Source of the DNA: Adiantum capillus-veneris
Lineage: Eukaryota > Streptophyta > Polypodiopsida > Polypodiales > Pteridaceae
Assembly (NCBI GenBank): GCA_014529385.2
Contig: CM043944.1
Location: forward strand, 93,385,476-93,449,475
Length of the DNA: 64,000 nt
Direction: 5' to 3'
Of the stretch, positions 48,912-60,127 are shown one piece after another. Under the pieces are notes generated by a model that was given only the letters and a program-made list of their open reading frames with translations, searched no databases and was not told the origin of the DNA. Numbering within the stretch: the stretch's first letter is position 1; each line of letters begins with the position of its first letter. Made by a program: the position numbers and the translations under genes.

Positions 48912-51688
48912 TCAGCAAATCTTTTTGAGCATTTGACACGAAAGTTCAGGAGAGCTAGTAAAGAGCTTAATGGTGCGCGTTAGGGTTTTCACCATGTAGG
49001 CCTTACTTATTCTCTCTCCCACCTTCGGTCCTGGCATCCTGGGGTAATTAAGCCAATTTGGCTTCTTTGCTGTGATTCTGCCATGCTCTTGCCAACTCCT
49101 GACTCGTGGCACTGGACAGAATGTTGCATCTTCTCTAACTTCCTTGGTTGCCTCCACCAAATAGATTATGTAGGTTGGGTACTTTGTCAACCACCCTTTC
49201 CTCCATCTCGGCTGGGAGTCTACTATCTTCTTTGATTCCTCCTCTTTTGTGATGTCGCCTTCGTATAGCATGACATACTGCTCCTCTTATAGCCTTTTCT
49301 TTGTTTTCAGCACTTCAAACTTTAGTAGAGGAAGGGGCAATGTAGGTTGCATCCACTGTTCTTGCAGCACCTTAGTATCCAACCCGTGAAGTCCGATGGA
49401 AAACAGGAGTCTTCTTTCCCACTCCATGGCCGCCTTTGCACTCTCCTCTGTTGCCTGCTCTATCTGCTCGTGCAATCTGTTTTCCTCCTTCTTGGTAAGT
49501 CTTGATGTTGTGGCCTCTTCTTGTGCTGGGGCTGGATCTTCAATAGTTGTGGCTTCCGCAGTCTCCGGTAGCTCCATGGCTGCCCCGTTGGTTTCTTCTT
49601 GCTGAACCTCTGTATGTTTTATCATTTTGTCTTGTAGATCTTGGAGCTGCTTTCGGAGGGCCTCATTCTCCGCTCTCAGTGCTTGGTTCTCTCATGTAAG
49701 TCTTTCTTCTGTAGCCAATGAGCCCTCCTCCGCATTGTGCAATCTCTGCACTTGCTCTAGCTGTAATTCTCTTTGCAAGCTCTAGACTTGATCTTCCAGA
49801 ACGGGGACTATTGCTCCCTCTGGCTCTATTCCTGCTCTGCTAGGTCTTGGTGTGGATCTAAGCTTTAGGATTGTTTTCTCCTGTAGCTCCATCCTTTCTC
49901 ATAGCTCAATGAGATGTCCTTTGTAGCTTCCAATTCATCTTCAATTCTTTCTTTGGCTTATTGTGCACTGGCCACCTCTCTTGAAGCATCAGCAAGTTGG
50001 AGGATTAGTCCATCTCTTTCATTTTTTGCTTCTTCTTTGATGTCCCTCATTTTCTTTGATCGGGATTTGATCTGCTACAATAGTTGATGCACTTTCTGGA
50101 TATCTCTTTCATCCTCATCTTCAAGCTCAAGTGCTCTTTCTACTACAGTCTCCTTTAGCTTCAACTCATCCTTTGCCTCCTCAGGTACTAACCTCTGCTC
50201 TCTGTCTAATCTATTCTTGGTCCTCCTCTCCGTTCTTCTTGTGCTATGGCAATGCCATACACAACCTTGAGGGCCTCTTCTTGAGTACATCCTGTGTCTA
50301 ATAGAGCATCATATGCTCTTTCTTCTCTTGAACTGGATCCGTTGTCTTCTCCTCTTGCTGTATTTTGGGATTCTCTAGCACATCCACCTCAACTTCAGGA
50401 GTGGTCTCCTCCAGTATCTTTTCCTTTCCTTTAGGACTTCCTTGCCCTTGCCCTTGTCACCTCTTTTTAATTTAGCTTTAATGTGCTGAACTTCTACTTC
50501 AGTGTATGGCTCTACTGGTTGCTGCTCCAAGATAGCTTATGATTCTTTATAAGCCTTGATATATTGATTGTACTGATCAATATTTGGTCTTGTTGAGCTG
50601 GCTCCGACTTTTGTTGGGTCCGGTACCCTTTTTTCCTCAAAATCTCCTTTTAAAGCTCGCTCGGCTCTAAACTGTTCAATCAGCCTCTCCATTCTGGTAG
50701 CTTTCTGGCTCTTAGTTTGCTTTGGAGCGGGTTTCTTCTTGGTATTCTTCTTGAGGGGCTCGTCTTCTTCTTCTTCTGGCTCAAAAACCATTTCTAGTTT
50801 TCGCCTTGCCCTTGTTGACACTCTCTTTGTGACCTCTGGCTAGTCTTCGTCTTCATCTATCTCTTTTAGCCATTTGTTTTGCGAGGGAGCCTTTGGCCAC
50901 TGGTCCCTTGCTCCGATAGCTTCGTAAGCTATCTTAGTCAACACTTCGGCTCCTCCAATGTACTTTGGCTTCTCGTTCTGCAAAGCAATTACTTGCTCAT
51001 GGATGTGCTGAGCATAATTGACTTCCTTCGGGATGTTGCTCTTTATTGCCCAAGGGATTGTTGTGGCAATAGCATGTGGTGGTGTGGTATACTTCTGTGG
51101 CCTTTTGCTGCATATGTGTAAAAACTGGTTGTAGAGCCGGCAAAGCTTTGACGCTCTCGGATCTGCTATGTCTTCATACGTGGCATTTTGCTTCTTTGGC
51201 CCATACACTTCTACGGCTTCCCATCGTTCTCTGATTGAGCATCCTTTTTTGTGCAGCTTGAGAGCATCTGCAATGAGTTGAGGAGTGATAACCACTTCAA
51301 CCTTTTTCCCGTCCAAGGCTGTGAGTATAGCCTTTCCGTCTTTCTGTATAGTGGTTGCCAACTCATACACTCTTTGAGTGTCTACTCTTGATGTTCTGGA
51401 AGTGAAAAAACTGTGGAGATGTGCCCTTTCCAGGTATCTGCTTATCTCCTCTGTTCTGCTGTAGTCCACCAGTTCTTGGGGAATCATTGGGATATCCACT
51501 GTTTGTCCCCATGGGTCTCTGAAAGTACCTTGGTATATCTTTATCCCCTGTTCTTCTAACACTGCTTCTTCTACCCAAGTCTTTGTGGGCTTGAGAGTAT
51601 TTGGGGGAATAGAAAATGGCTTGGTTTCTGCTATTGCTTCCTTGAGTGTCGGTCTCTTTCTCTTTGCTGATGACTTCCCCGAATCCAT
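48912..51688 (-). pseudogene. Element F coiled-coil ORF with WLNYPR block
   Basis: Starts at 51688 (MDSGKSSAKRKRPTLKEAIA). The N-terminal domain of about 280 residues (SRYLERAHLHSFF, GKKVEVVITPQLIADALKLH, LCRLYNQFLHICSKRP, YIGGAEVLTKIAYEAIG) is intact to a TAG at 50840; the same frame then continues with an acidic/Lys-rich part to 50537. Coiled-coil pieces follow in shifting frames (50290-49287). The last part (49271-48912) carries FCPVPRVRSWQ and KPNWLNYPRMPGPK. There is no knuckle, protease or RT motif. It might act as a Gag substitute, or be the kind of ORF1 found in Athila elements; I do not recognise the family. Confidence 0.75.
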
Positions 51689-53400
51689 GGATCCTGTAAC
51701 TCCAATGTCAGAAGTTAGAGTCTTTTTCAGTATTGAAAGCGGAAATTAAGCTTTTAACTATCCAGATAACTTAAAAATTGAAACATAAGTTGTTCAGGGC
51801 CTAAGGATGCAATGCATGTGGAAAAATGTGCAATTTGGGTGCAAAATCATGCTGGAGACATCATACGCGTATGATGTCTTTTGTGTCAAAATGGCTTGAT
51901 ATTGGTTGTGCTTGTAGCTGATAGTGCATACATCCATTCTATATGCCTGGATTTGAATTTGGGTCCATTTGGTCAAGTTATGGCCATTTTAGTCCTGGTC
52001 AGGCTCTTTGCAAGATATTGAGAGGGAATTGGATTTTGTGATCCAAATTCGATGAAACTTGGTGGTTTGCTCTCAAATGGCATGTAGATCACTTATGTGT
52101 GGCAGTTGCAACTCTGAAATGCAAAAATCAAGTAGGGAGACATCATACGCTATGATGTCTTTTTGGGAACCATTTTCCATTATAAGCTTGGATTTGGCTT
52201 TATATAGGCTTAGACAATGATTTTATGAAACTTGGGTATAGTTTGGACCAAAATTGGCTCTGGAGACATCATACGCGTATGATGTCTTTTGTGTCATTTT
52301 TGCATGAGATTGATTCTATGGGCTTCTCATATGATAGTAAAGGACTGTGTGTACTCAAATCTTGACTTGAAGTTGAGTATGATGAATTTTGGCAAAATTA
52401 GGCTTTAAATAGAGGATTTTCCGCTAATTAGGCTAATGGAGTGATCCCCTTAACCAAATGGTACCAAACTTCATATGTGGCATGTATTTGATATATATAA
52501 TGGAGTTGATATATATAATGGAGATGAGAAATGATCAATTTTGGCTCTGTATGTGCAAAGTGACATCATACGCGTATGATGTTTTTTTGGCCTAAATGGT
52601 ACTTTTTGGTTCCAGATAGCTTATGCATGTGTTGAACAACAATCCTACAAAGTTTCATTGAGTTTGGAGCTATTTTGGCAAATTTAGGGCCATAAGTCGG
52701 TTTTATGCCCTAGTTTGCGTCTTTTTAGTTTCCAATTGGTTTTTCAACTCCAAATCTCATGATACTTTGTACATTTGATGTACTTAGCATATAGAAAGAG
52801 GCTATGCATTCATGTGTTCAAGATGATGTGAAAATCATGCTGTGAGACATCATACGCGTATGATGTCTATTCTTGATAAAAAGTGTTTTTTTGTGCAAAG
52901 CATGGTTTGTGCTAGTGCCCTAAGCCCTGCTAACTAGTTTTCAACCTTAAAAATCATCAGTTTAGTTAAAAGCCCCCTTTGTAGTCATTTCAGTCTCCGA
53001 AGTCGTCTTTTGGTGTTGGAGTTGATTTTCCTCGATCTTGATCCTCGAGAGTTGCATACCGAGCTCATTTGAGGTGTTGGGAAGTTGTCTATGTGGTTGG
53101 ACTCGACTTTGGTTCCTTCTTTTCCACCTTTATTCATTTGGTTGCCCGAAAGCGTCTTTTTCACCATCGGTAAGTGAAACGGATTTCTCTTGGGTTTTGC
53201 TTGTACACATGTGTCATTGATGGCTATTTGAAGCTGCTTGTGAAGTTTCATGGCAATCGGTCGTCCATTTTGGCTGTTATGCTATCCCATTTGAGTTACT
53301 ATCTTGAGTATTGACATATTATGTTAGTGCCAGATAGCTATGCTACAAACGTCCGTCGCGATGACTCGCTAACAATAAGCAAAAGTAACTGTTGGTGGAA
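51689..53400 (-). other. 5' leader of F
   Basis: Non-coding. It holds palindrome array 2 (51856-52868). From 52870 to about 53400 I see no gene, primer site or LTR, so the 5' end of F seems lost. The border with J is not resolved. Confidence 0.55.
51856..52868. repeat. Palindrome array 2: about 285-bp repeats with a 24-bp palindrome
   Basis: The palindrome is AGACATCATACG followed by its exact reverse complement, centred on ACGCGT. Perfect copies start at 51856, 52264 and 52845. A copy lacking one central base starts at 52138, and one with changed outer bases starts at 52560. The spacings are 282, 126, 296 and 285 bp. The array begins 168 bp upstream of the F ORF. The sequence is unrelated to array 1 but the architecture is the same. 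Confidence 0.93.
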
Positions 53401-54999
53401 GATTATGCCTGACAATTTAAGAACCTGATGAAGAGGTTGCAAGCAAACCAAAGGCCATCTTAGGAGCCATTGGGTGACTACTTTTTGTAGGGGATTGACT
53501 ACTTTTGTAGGGGATGAGGAAGCAGCTGAAAAGTGTTACTATAGGACATGCACCTCTCACCCAATAACAAGATTTTGGCAACTTGGTAGATGCAACAATG
53601 AGAGCTAAAAGAAGATATGGAACTAGTGAGCAAAAGAAAAGCAAGAAGAAGAAATCCTAGGAGGATTGGGATTTTGAAGATGAAGAATCTGATGATGATG
53701 AAGAAAAATATTCAAATATTGGATCAGGTTTTGAATCAAATGCTGATGATGAGGAGGAGGACACATGGAGTGCAAAGAGGAATAAAACAAAGACGATGAA
53801 TGAAGAAATCAAGCCAAAGAAAAAAAATCAAGGGAAAAAAAGAGCAAGAAATCACAATCTGAAGATATTTCCAGCATCAACAAATTAATTCTGGAGAAGT
53901 TGAAGGAGATTCAACCTTCACCGTTGCAAATAACTCCAAACCACCATTTTGTCAAGTGTGTCAAAGAATTACGCATTATTACGATATTGTTATTACAACC
54001 CTAATTTTAGGGGAAGGAGACCACCAGACATTTTGGCTAAGATGGATTCAAGAGCAAATGTGGCGGCACCACAACCCATCAAGACTAGGTTCTAGAACAA
54101 AGGTCCACCAATGACATTTTAGCAAGGAAATTTGCAAAATATGCAGAGATATCCACAACAAAATAACCCAGCCATGCACCTACTATGGAACTTTGAAACA
54201 CAGACAGGGACTTGCATGTGAACTATGGTGCAAACATAGGAATGAAAGATGAATCCCAATTGTGAATTTCACATCCACAAATGCAAGAGCTAGCTCCTCT
54301 AAGGATGGAAGGATGAAGGCACCTGCTCACTTGATTGCAATTTTGTTGGAGGAAATTTCCCTTGATAATCATAAGGAGACAGAGTCTAAGGAGAACCATG
54401 TGAATTAGTATCTTGATACTAAACAAATACAATTGAAAGAAGTAGGTAAGGACACACTACATTCTTTTCAATGTGACTGTGTTGCTAAGTGCATTGAGAT
54501 CGGAGGTCTTGGAGAGACCTTTGGAAATGGAAGGCCTAGCCATTACTAGTCAATAGGAAAATTGAAAGAAAAGTAGGCGAGTCAAGGAAATAGTATTGAA
54601 GGACATTTGGATTGGGAAGCTTAGGATAGAATCAAAATGGAGGTATTAAAATAAACCCAAGTAAATCAAATCACCTCTAAAACTCTAAGCCCATGGCTAG
54701 CAGGGACTATACAGTCATTGTTAAAAAAATTGGATAGAACAACTTCAGAAAGCAAAAAGGAAAATTAGAGAAAGGATGCAGTTGAAAGGCATTACCTGAC
54801 AAGGGATTTTTTGATGATCTATTTGATGCTTTATTGGAAGCACCTATTTCAGTAAAGGTGGGCCAATTAATGAAATTAGTCCCTGATTTCAATAAACAAT
54901 TTTTCAAAAGATTGCCTAGTCAAATCAAAGATGAGGATGAAAAACAAAAGTAAAAAGGTAATCAAATTGAACTAGCTGAGAGATTTAGCTCCACTTGAT
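53401..54999 (+). pseudogene. Element J gag-like region, badly decayed
   Basis: From 53598 a Lys/Arg-rich then strongly acidic segment is readable (KRRYGTSEQKKSKKKK, then DWDFEDEESDDDEEKYSNIG). Near 53940-53990 a partial knuckle (FCQVCQRITHYYD) appears. Later parts (54000-55000) have isolated gypsy-like phrases such as APISVKVGQLMKL near 54840. No open frame exceeds about 70 codons. The acidic block is unlike the other gags here and might be foreign. Confidence 0.5.
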
Positions 55000-55400
55000 G
55001 TGGACTACAAAGTTCATATGATCAATATCTCCATTGGAAAGGTCAACCTTTCATGTGTATTACTAGATGGAGGTTTAGGAGTCAACATCCTTCCTGTATC
55101 AATTAGTAGGAAGTTGGACCTAATGAGCACCTTTTCAAGTTAAAATGGCAAACTAAAGGAGGGTACAACCTTTAGAAATCATCAAAAATCAAACAATAAG
55201 TGTAGCAAGATTACTAAAAGAGTCTGCATGTTCTTACCCTATGATCTTGGGTAGACCATGGCTAAGGAAAGCCAAGGTGAAACAAATGTGGGATGCAGAT
55301 ACAATTGTGATCAAACAGGGGGAAAAGACGGTAAGGATACAAATGGTACCAAAGAATATTATCCCACTTGGATTCAGACCTTTGTAAGAACAAGGGATCA
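55000..55400 (+). pseudogene. Element J protease
   Basis: Readable pieces: VLLDGGLGVNILPVS (active-site loop with DGG) at about 55046-55090, and YPMILGRPWLRKAKV (second loop) at about 55236-55280. A shift separates them. Order and motifs match a plant gypsy protease. Confidence 0.78.
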
Positions 55401-55685
55401 ACATGGGACAAGCCATTGAAGCAGATGAAGAGGATTTCCTTAAAAGAAATTCAATCGTAGTCCCAAGTTTTGAAGTAGATGTGCAAAAGATTGCAGATAA
55501 AATAGAAAATTGAAAACAGTTACCCGAATTGAACCTGAAAGAAGACAGGAAGAAAACAATAAAGACAACTAAAGAGAAAATTAGAGAAGTAAGCTTCTTA
55601 AAACATTGTGCATGTAAAAAAAATATTTGAAGAGAAAATGTCTAAGAGCTCCAGAGTCAGAGAGGATGAATTGAAATACATATAA

Positions 55686-55870
55686 TTGGGGGATGAAGAT
55701 AATCCACAAATGGTGAAACTATCTAGTCAATTGGATATTGAATTTAAAAGGGCAATGAAAACATTGTTGATGGAATTCATGGATGTTTTTGCTTGGTCAT
55801 ATACTGATACGAAGGGAGCAAATCCAATTGCATGTCAACATACCATTAACTTGAAGATAGATGTAGTATT
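55686..55870 (+). pseudogene. Element J sequence before RT
   Basis: The stretch FMDVFAWSYTDTKGANPIAC and QHTINLKIDVV is the region that precedes the RT fingers in gypsy pol. The frame is cut at 55870 by the solo LTR and resumes at 57455 with GTGAGACAACAAAG (coding VRQQ). Confidence 0.85.
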
Positions 55871-56600
55871 TGTAATGGAAATGGCCTATGAACTTTGAGA
55901 ATAGTGGAATTAAGAGAATTAAAGTGAACATTTTTGTGAAATCACTTTGAGAACATAGAGGGTGAACTTAATTGATGATAGCAAGATAAACATAGTACTT
56001 AATTACCTTGGCATTAACAATACTTTTGCAAGAGAGAGAGTATTAGACAACATGACAATAGTTGAGGACCAAATTTACTCGGACCCCCCTCCAAAAGGCG
56101 TTTGTATTATAGATTCTCCCATCAAGAGAGACTTGGTATAATACAATCTTTGTGTTCCTTGTGACCTTGGTGATGCTATGAAGATGGAAAGCTTCATGCA
56201 TCACGATCATAACATAAACTTTAAAAAAAGAATTAACTATCCCAAGCCTCACTCCCAAGGCCTCAAACACCTTCGAAGGTGGAGAGAGCTAGCGGGAAAA
56301 GAGGGTAGGGAAGAGGAAGAAGAATCATTCATAGGAGAAAGAAATAGTTCCTCACTTATCATCACTCTACTTGCTTAGCATAGCATAATAGCATAGTAAT
56401 GAAGATGAAGAAGATGGAAAGCTTAAGCTTTGAAGTATGGCTCTTGGTTGGATTTGCATTTCATAGCCAACATTGTTGGTGTAGGCTCTCCACTTCTCAA
56501 CAAGCTTGGAGAAGGAGATGTAGCTCTTGCACTTCACATTCCACTCAATGAGAGAGTGTGTGTGTTTGTGTGGGACAGTATACCCCCCTCTCTTTCTTGG

Positions 56601-56650
<50 letters not shown>

Positions 56651-57449
56651 ATCATTTAATTATATCATTTGGAAAGGTGTCCTCTTTTTCCTCTTTGAGA
56701 GATAGAACTTAATTATTTATTTTTATGCATGTAAATTCTCATTGGACCCCTTTAAAGCCTATCCAATAGGATTCAAGCACATCATGAGGACCTAAATGGA
56801 AGAAATTTTAACATGTGTCTTTTATGCTTCTTAAGTCATTTGGTTTGAATTGAACACTTCAAGCACTTAGTCATTTAAGCATGGAAACACTTTATGCCTC
56901 TTGAGAGTTTATCTTTGAATTGAACACTTCAAGAACCTTAGTCATTTAAGCATGAGAAGCACCTCAAGCTTGGGAAAGGTTCCACAAACACTTTAAGCAC
57001 TTTAGTTAGCAAGTTGACAAGCGCCTCATGCTTGGGTAGGATTCCCACCTCAAGGTTAGCCCTAACTTACCTAAGTTCAAAGGACTTTTAACACTAACTT
57101 TTGGAGGTCTTTAATGAAACTAACCCTAAGGTCTTTTAAACTCCATTAGATGCATGCTGCTCTTTGATAGACTACCTCCTTTTGGACCCTATTGAAATAA
57201 CCATCTCTCCTCTTGGTTCCTTGCTGAGGTAAATCTAGAAGCACTTTTTGCACATTGCTCTTTGGTAGACCGTCTCCTTTTCGACCCCTATTGAGATGCA
57301 ACCATTTCTCCTTTTGGTCCCCTGTTGAGATAGGTCTAGAAGCACATATCTATATTCTAACTCTTGTTCCCCTTTTATCTTCCCATATTAAATGATCAGT
57401 TTAATATGAGAAAATAATTTGGTAAAGTTAAGTATTATATTTTATGACA
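55871..57449. mobile_element. Solo LTR in J, with GTATT target duplication
   Basis: 1579 bp, beginning TGTAATGGAAATGG and ending TTTTATGACA, i.e. TG...CA. It is flanked by GTATT at 55866-55870 and 57450-57454. Removing it and one duplication rejoins the J frame. It contains a CT tract (56606-56646) and local duplications: GAATTGAACACTTCAAG twice near 56850-56935, and a roughly 98-bp unit starting GCTCTTTG at 57159 and 57257. No coding region is supported. Confidence 0.9.
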
Positions 57450-57454
57450 GTATT

Positions 57455-58154
57455 AGTGAGACAACAAAGATATAAGTTGAACCCTAATTATTCCAAACAG
57501 GTGAAGGAAGAGTTGGACAAGTTGCTCCTAAAAGTTGGCTTCATATAGTCAATAGACAAAGTAACATGGCTATCACTAATTGTGATAGTCCTAAAGAAGA
57601 ATAAGAAATCACGGTGTGTGTAGATTACAAAAAACTGAATTTTGGAACCATCAGTGACCCTAAAGAAGAATAGGACTATCACTAATTGTGATAGTCCTAA
57701 AGAAGAATAAGAAATCACGGTGTGTGTAGATTACAAAAAACTGAATTTTGGAACCATCAGTGACCCATTTCATCTACCATGTTGTGATACAATGTTCGAT
57801 GCATTAGTTGGTGAAGCAATATACAATTTTCTTGATAGTTTTAGTTTGGACAACCAAATTAGTATGACCTTGAAGGATAGAGATAAAATTACATTCATTA
57901 TACTGAATGAGGAGTGTATGCTTCCACAATTATAAACTTTGGATTAAAGAATGCACCACCTACTTTTCAAAGTGGGTTATGAAAGTGTTTGGTATGTACT
58001 TGTATATAGCCTTCATGAAGGTATTCCTGGATGAATTTAGTGTATCAGGAAAGAAGGAAGATCACTTGAAGCATTTGAGATTATACTTTGCGAATCTAAA
58101 CTTTCATTCAACCCTACATAATGTGCCTTTGGTGTAAAGAGGGGTACTTAGTTG
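57455..58154 (+). pseudogene. Element J reverse transcriptase, N-terminal and middle part
   Basis: KLNPNYSKQVKEELDKLLLK starts the fingers. A 91-bp segment is duplicated (57570-57660 and 57676-57766), so VDYKKLNFGTISDP is encoded twice. Then come DNQISMTLKDRDKITF and the catalytic box VFLDEFSVSGKKEDHL, in which the second catalytic Asp is Glu. The frame is cut at 58154 by C1 and resumes at 62939. Confidence 0.85.
57570..57766 (+). repeat. 91-bp direct duplication in J RT
   Basis: Copies at 57570-57660 and 57676-57766 are separated by 15 bp (TAAAGAAGAATAGGA) that resemble the TAAAGAAGAATAAGA inside each copy. The extra word suggests slippage or synthesis-dependent repair. Confidence 0.93.
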
Positions 58155-58279
58155 TGTAAGGACATGGATCCTACGGGCAAGGCCACCAACATATGGCCGG
58201 ACAGCGTATACGCTAGGGGGAGGCTATAACATAACACGGTTGGGTGGAGACTAGCACACGCAGTACCACCACCCTTTCA
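58155..58279 (+). mobile_element. C1 5' LTR, 125 bp
   Basis: Starts TGTAAGGACATGG, ends CACCACCCTTTCA. A CTATAACA word (58225 region) could be a weak TATA element. The length is far below the several hundred bp usual for gypsy LTRs. Confidence 0.93.
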
Positions 58280-58280
58280 T

Positions 58281-58292
58281 TGGTATCCGAGC
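58281..58292 (+). other. C1 primer-binding site (initiator tRNA-Met)
   Basis: TGGTATCCGAGC differs by one base from TGGTATCAGAGC, the site complementary to plant initiator tRNA-Met, and lies one base inside the LTR. Confidence 0.85.
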
Positions 58293-59032
58293 TATTCTTG
58301 GGAAAGGGGAAAAGCGGATTGCATGTGCATGCGACGTGCTGCCTCTCTCCCATGTTTCGCAAACAGCGATATCTCCGTTGTGCAGTAGAAAGAAGATAGG
58401 CACAATGTTCTGTGTGCAGTGTGCAAAGGCAGATAGCGACATCTGCGGTTGCAACCGCCCCACCTACGCCCTCCACATTGCACGACCAAGGCAAACTCGA
58501 TTGACAACTCTATGGCACGGAGGCTCTGAAGGCTTCGTTGGTTGCACGCGTAGGAAGTCCCGCTTAACCCTTGCATGAAGGAGGGTTGAACCCACCCCAT
58601 GAGGGTAAGAGGCCAACACTTTACCATCAAGCTATTGAGCCTTGTTGTGTATAACAAGGAAAGATAGCATACTTGCTTTGACAAGAAAGCTAAAAGGAAA
58701 GGGAAAGCTTCAAACTTTAAGGAAGTAGTTTCACCCTTCCTTTTCACTTCTTCCTTCACTTCTTGGAGGAAGGCAAGTTTTTCTCCAAAATTTCTTTTTT
58801 CCTCAAGGAGGTAGCTTCAAAGTGAACAAAAGCCTTCACAAAAACGATGAGTTTTTGTGAAGAATCCACAAAGGTGTTCTTACGACGAACGACATGTGAA
58901 GCGCTACAATTTTCACAACACGAGGTTTGCATGCAACACACATCGCAGAGCATAACAAACACAAAGACTACAAGATTTACAAGGTACAAGTTGACGTTTT
59001 TTTTTCTCTCTTTACATTAGTGTGTGTTTACA

Positions 59033-60127
59033 ATGGCTAGTGAGGATATCCTACCTACGCACACTTTTGATTTTGAGCACGTAGACCAAAATCAAGGCAC
59101 CACGGGTGCTGTTGACACTAATATGCATGAAGATGATGATCTAGGAGATCAAGGCCTTGTAGATATGGCTTCTTTCAAGACTTTGGAAAATTGCCAAAGC
59201 GTACTTGAGAAAACGCAACCTCTATGCACTCAATGCAAATGTTACAAATCTTACTGAGCTACTTGTAAAATTTATGAATCCACAGATGGCTCAAGGAGCC
59301 ACAAGTGGCACGGTTCAAGGAAACCAAGCTCGCACGATTCAAGGAGTCCAAGAGACAAGCGATTCAAAAGATGCAGAAGGTAGAAATACATTGCTTAAGA
59401 ATATCACCATTCTTGAGTTTCATGGGGAAGAGTGTGATCGCAACAAGGATGCGGTCAATACATTCTTACACAAATGGAGTGATATTCATAGATTGAGACA
59501 CACCCCCGATATAAAGACGGCTGTGGAAAAAAGTCTATCTCTTAAAGGCAAGGCCTAAAAGTGGTGGATGACATTTCCAATAGATCCTCGTCCTCCGTCT
59601 TGGGCTACGTTTCAAGATCCTTTCTCCAAAGAATTTTTGGACTCCAATGAAGAAGATAAGAATTGGTTAGCATGGGATGCATGCTGCATGTCTGGCCTCT
59701 CTCTCTCTCTCTCTCTCTCATATAGTACCTTTCCAAGTATCAAAAATCATATTGAAACTATAAGGTCTAGATGAATCCAAAAGATACGGGGCTTTAATAG
59801 GGGTCTTGACAAAGACTATCGTCTTCATGTCAAGACCCAACATCCAAAAACTTTGGAAGAAGCCATTAGTCATGCCCAAAGATATGATGATGACCAAGAG
59901 AGGAAAGGAAATGTTCCCTACTCTAAGAATAACTTGCTAAGAGTAATGTGGCTAAGAGACAATGGCGAGGTAGATCTCCCACACGTTCCAAGAGGAATAA
60001 GAGACAATCTACCTCTCCACACCCACAAGAGGCTAAGAAGCCTAAGCAATCATGAGATACTCCATGTGGGTCTCTCAGCATTGCTGATTTTGAGCATGCA
60101 AAGAAACACAATTTGTGTTTCAAATGT
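59033..60127 (+). pseudogene. C1 gag, truncated at the zinc knuckle
   Basis: Starts at ATG 59033 (MASEDILPTHTFDFEHVD), as in C2. The frame shifts at about 59205, has a TAA at 59557, and a CT microsatellite (59698-59719) has expanded inside the coding region relative to C2. The gag core EFHGEECDRNKDAVNTFLHK is readable. At 60114-60127 the knuckle start (CFKC) runs straight into RT; the rest of the knuckle, the protease and the RT N terminus are deleted. Confidence 0.85.

Noticed and set aside
51856-52868. Palindromes as restriction or methylation artefacts of cloning
   Set aside because: They recur at regular spacing with internal substitutions and matching flanks, so they are genomic repeats.
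58213-58759. A protein encoded on the - strand of the C1 leader
   Set aside because: The region is the leader of C1 and is homologous to the C2 leader; the reading frame differs between the copies and has no known motif.
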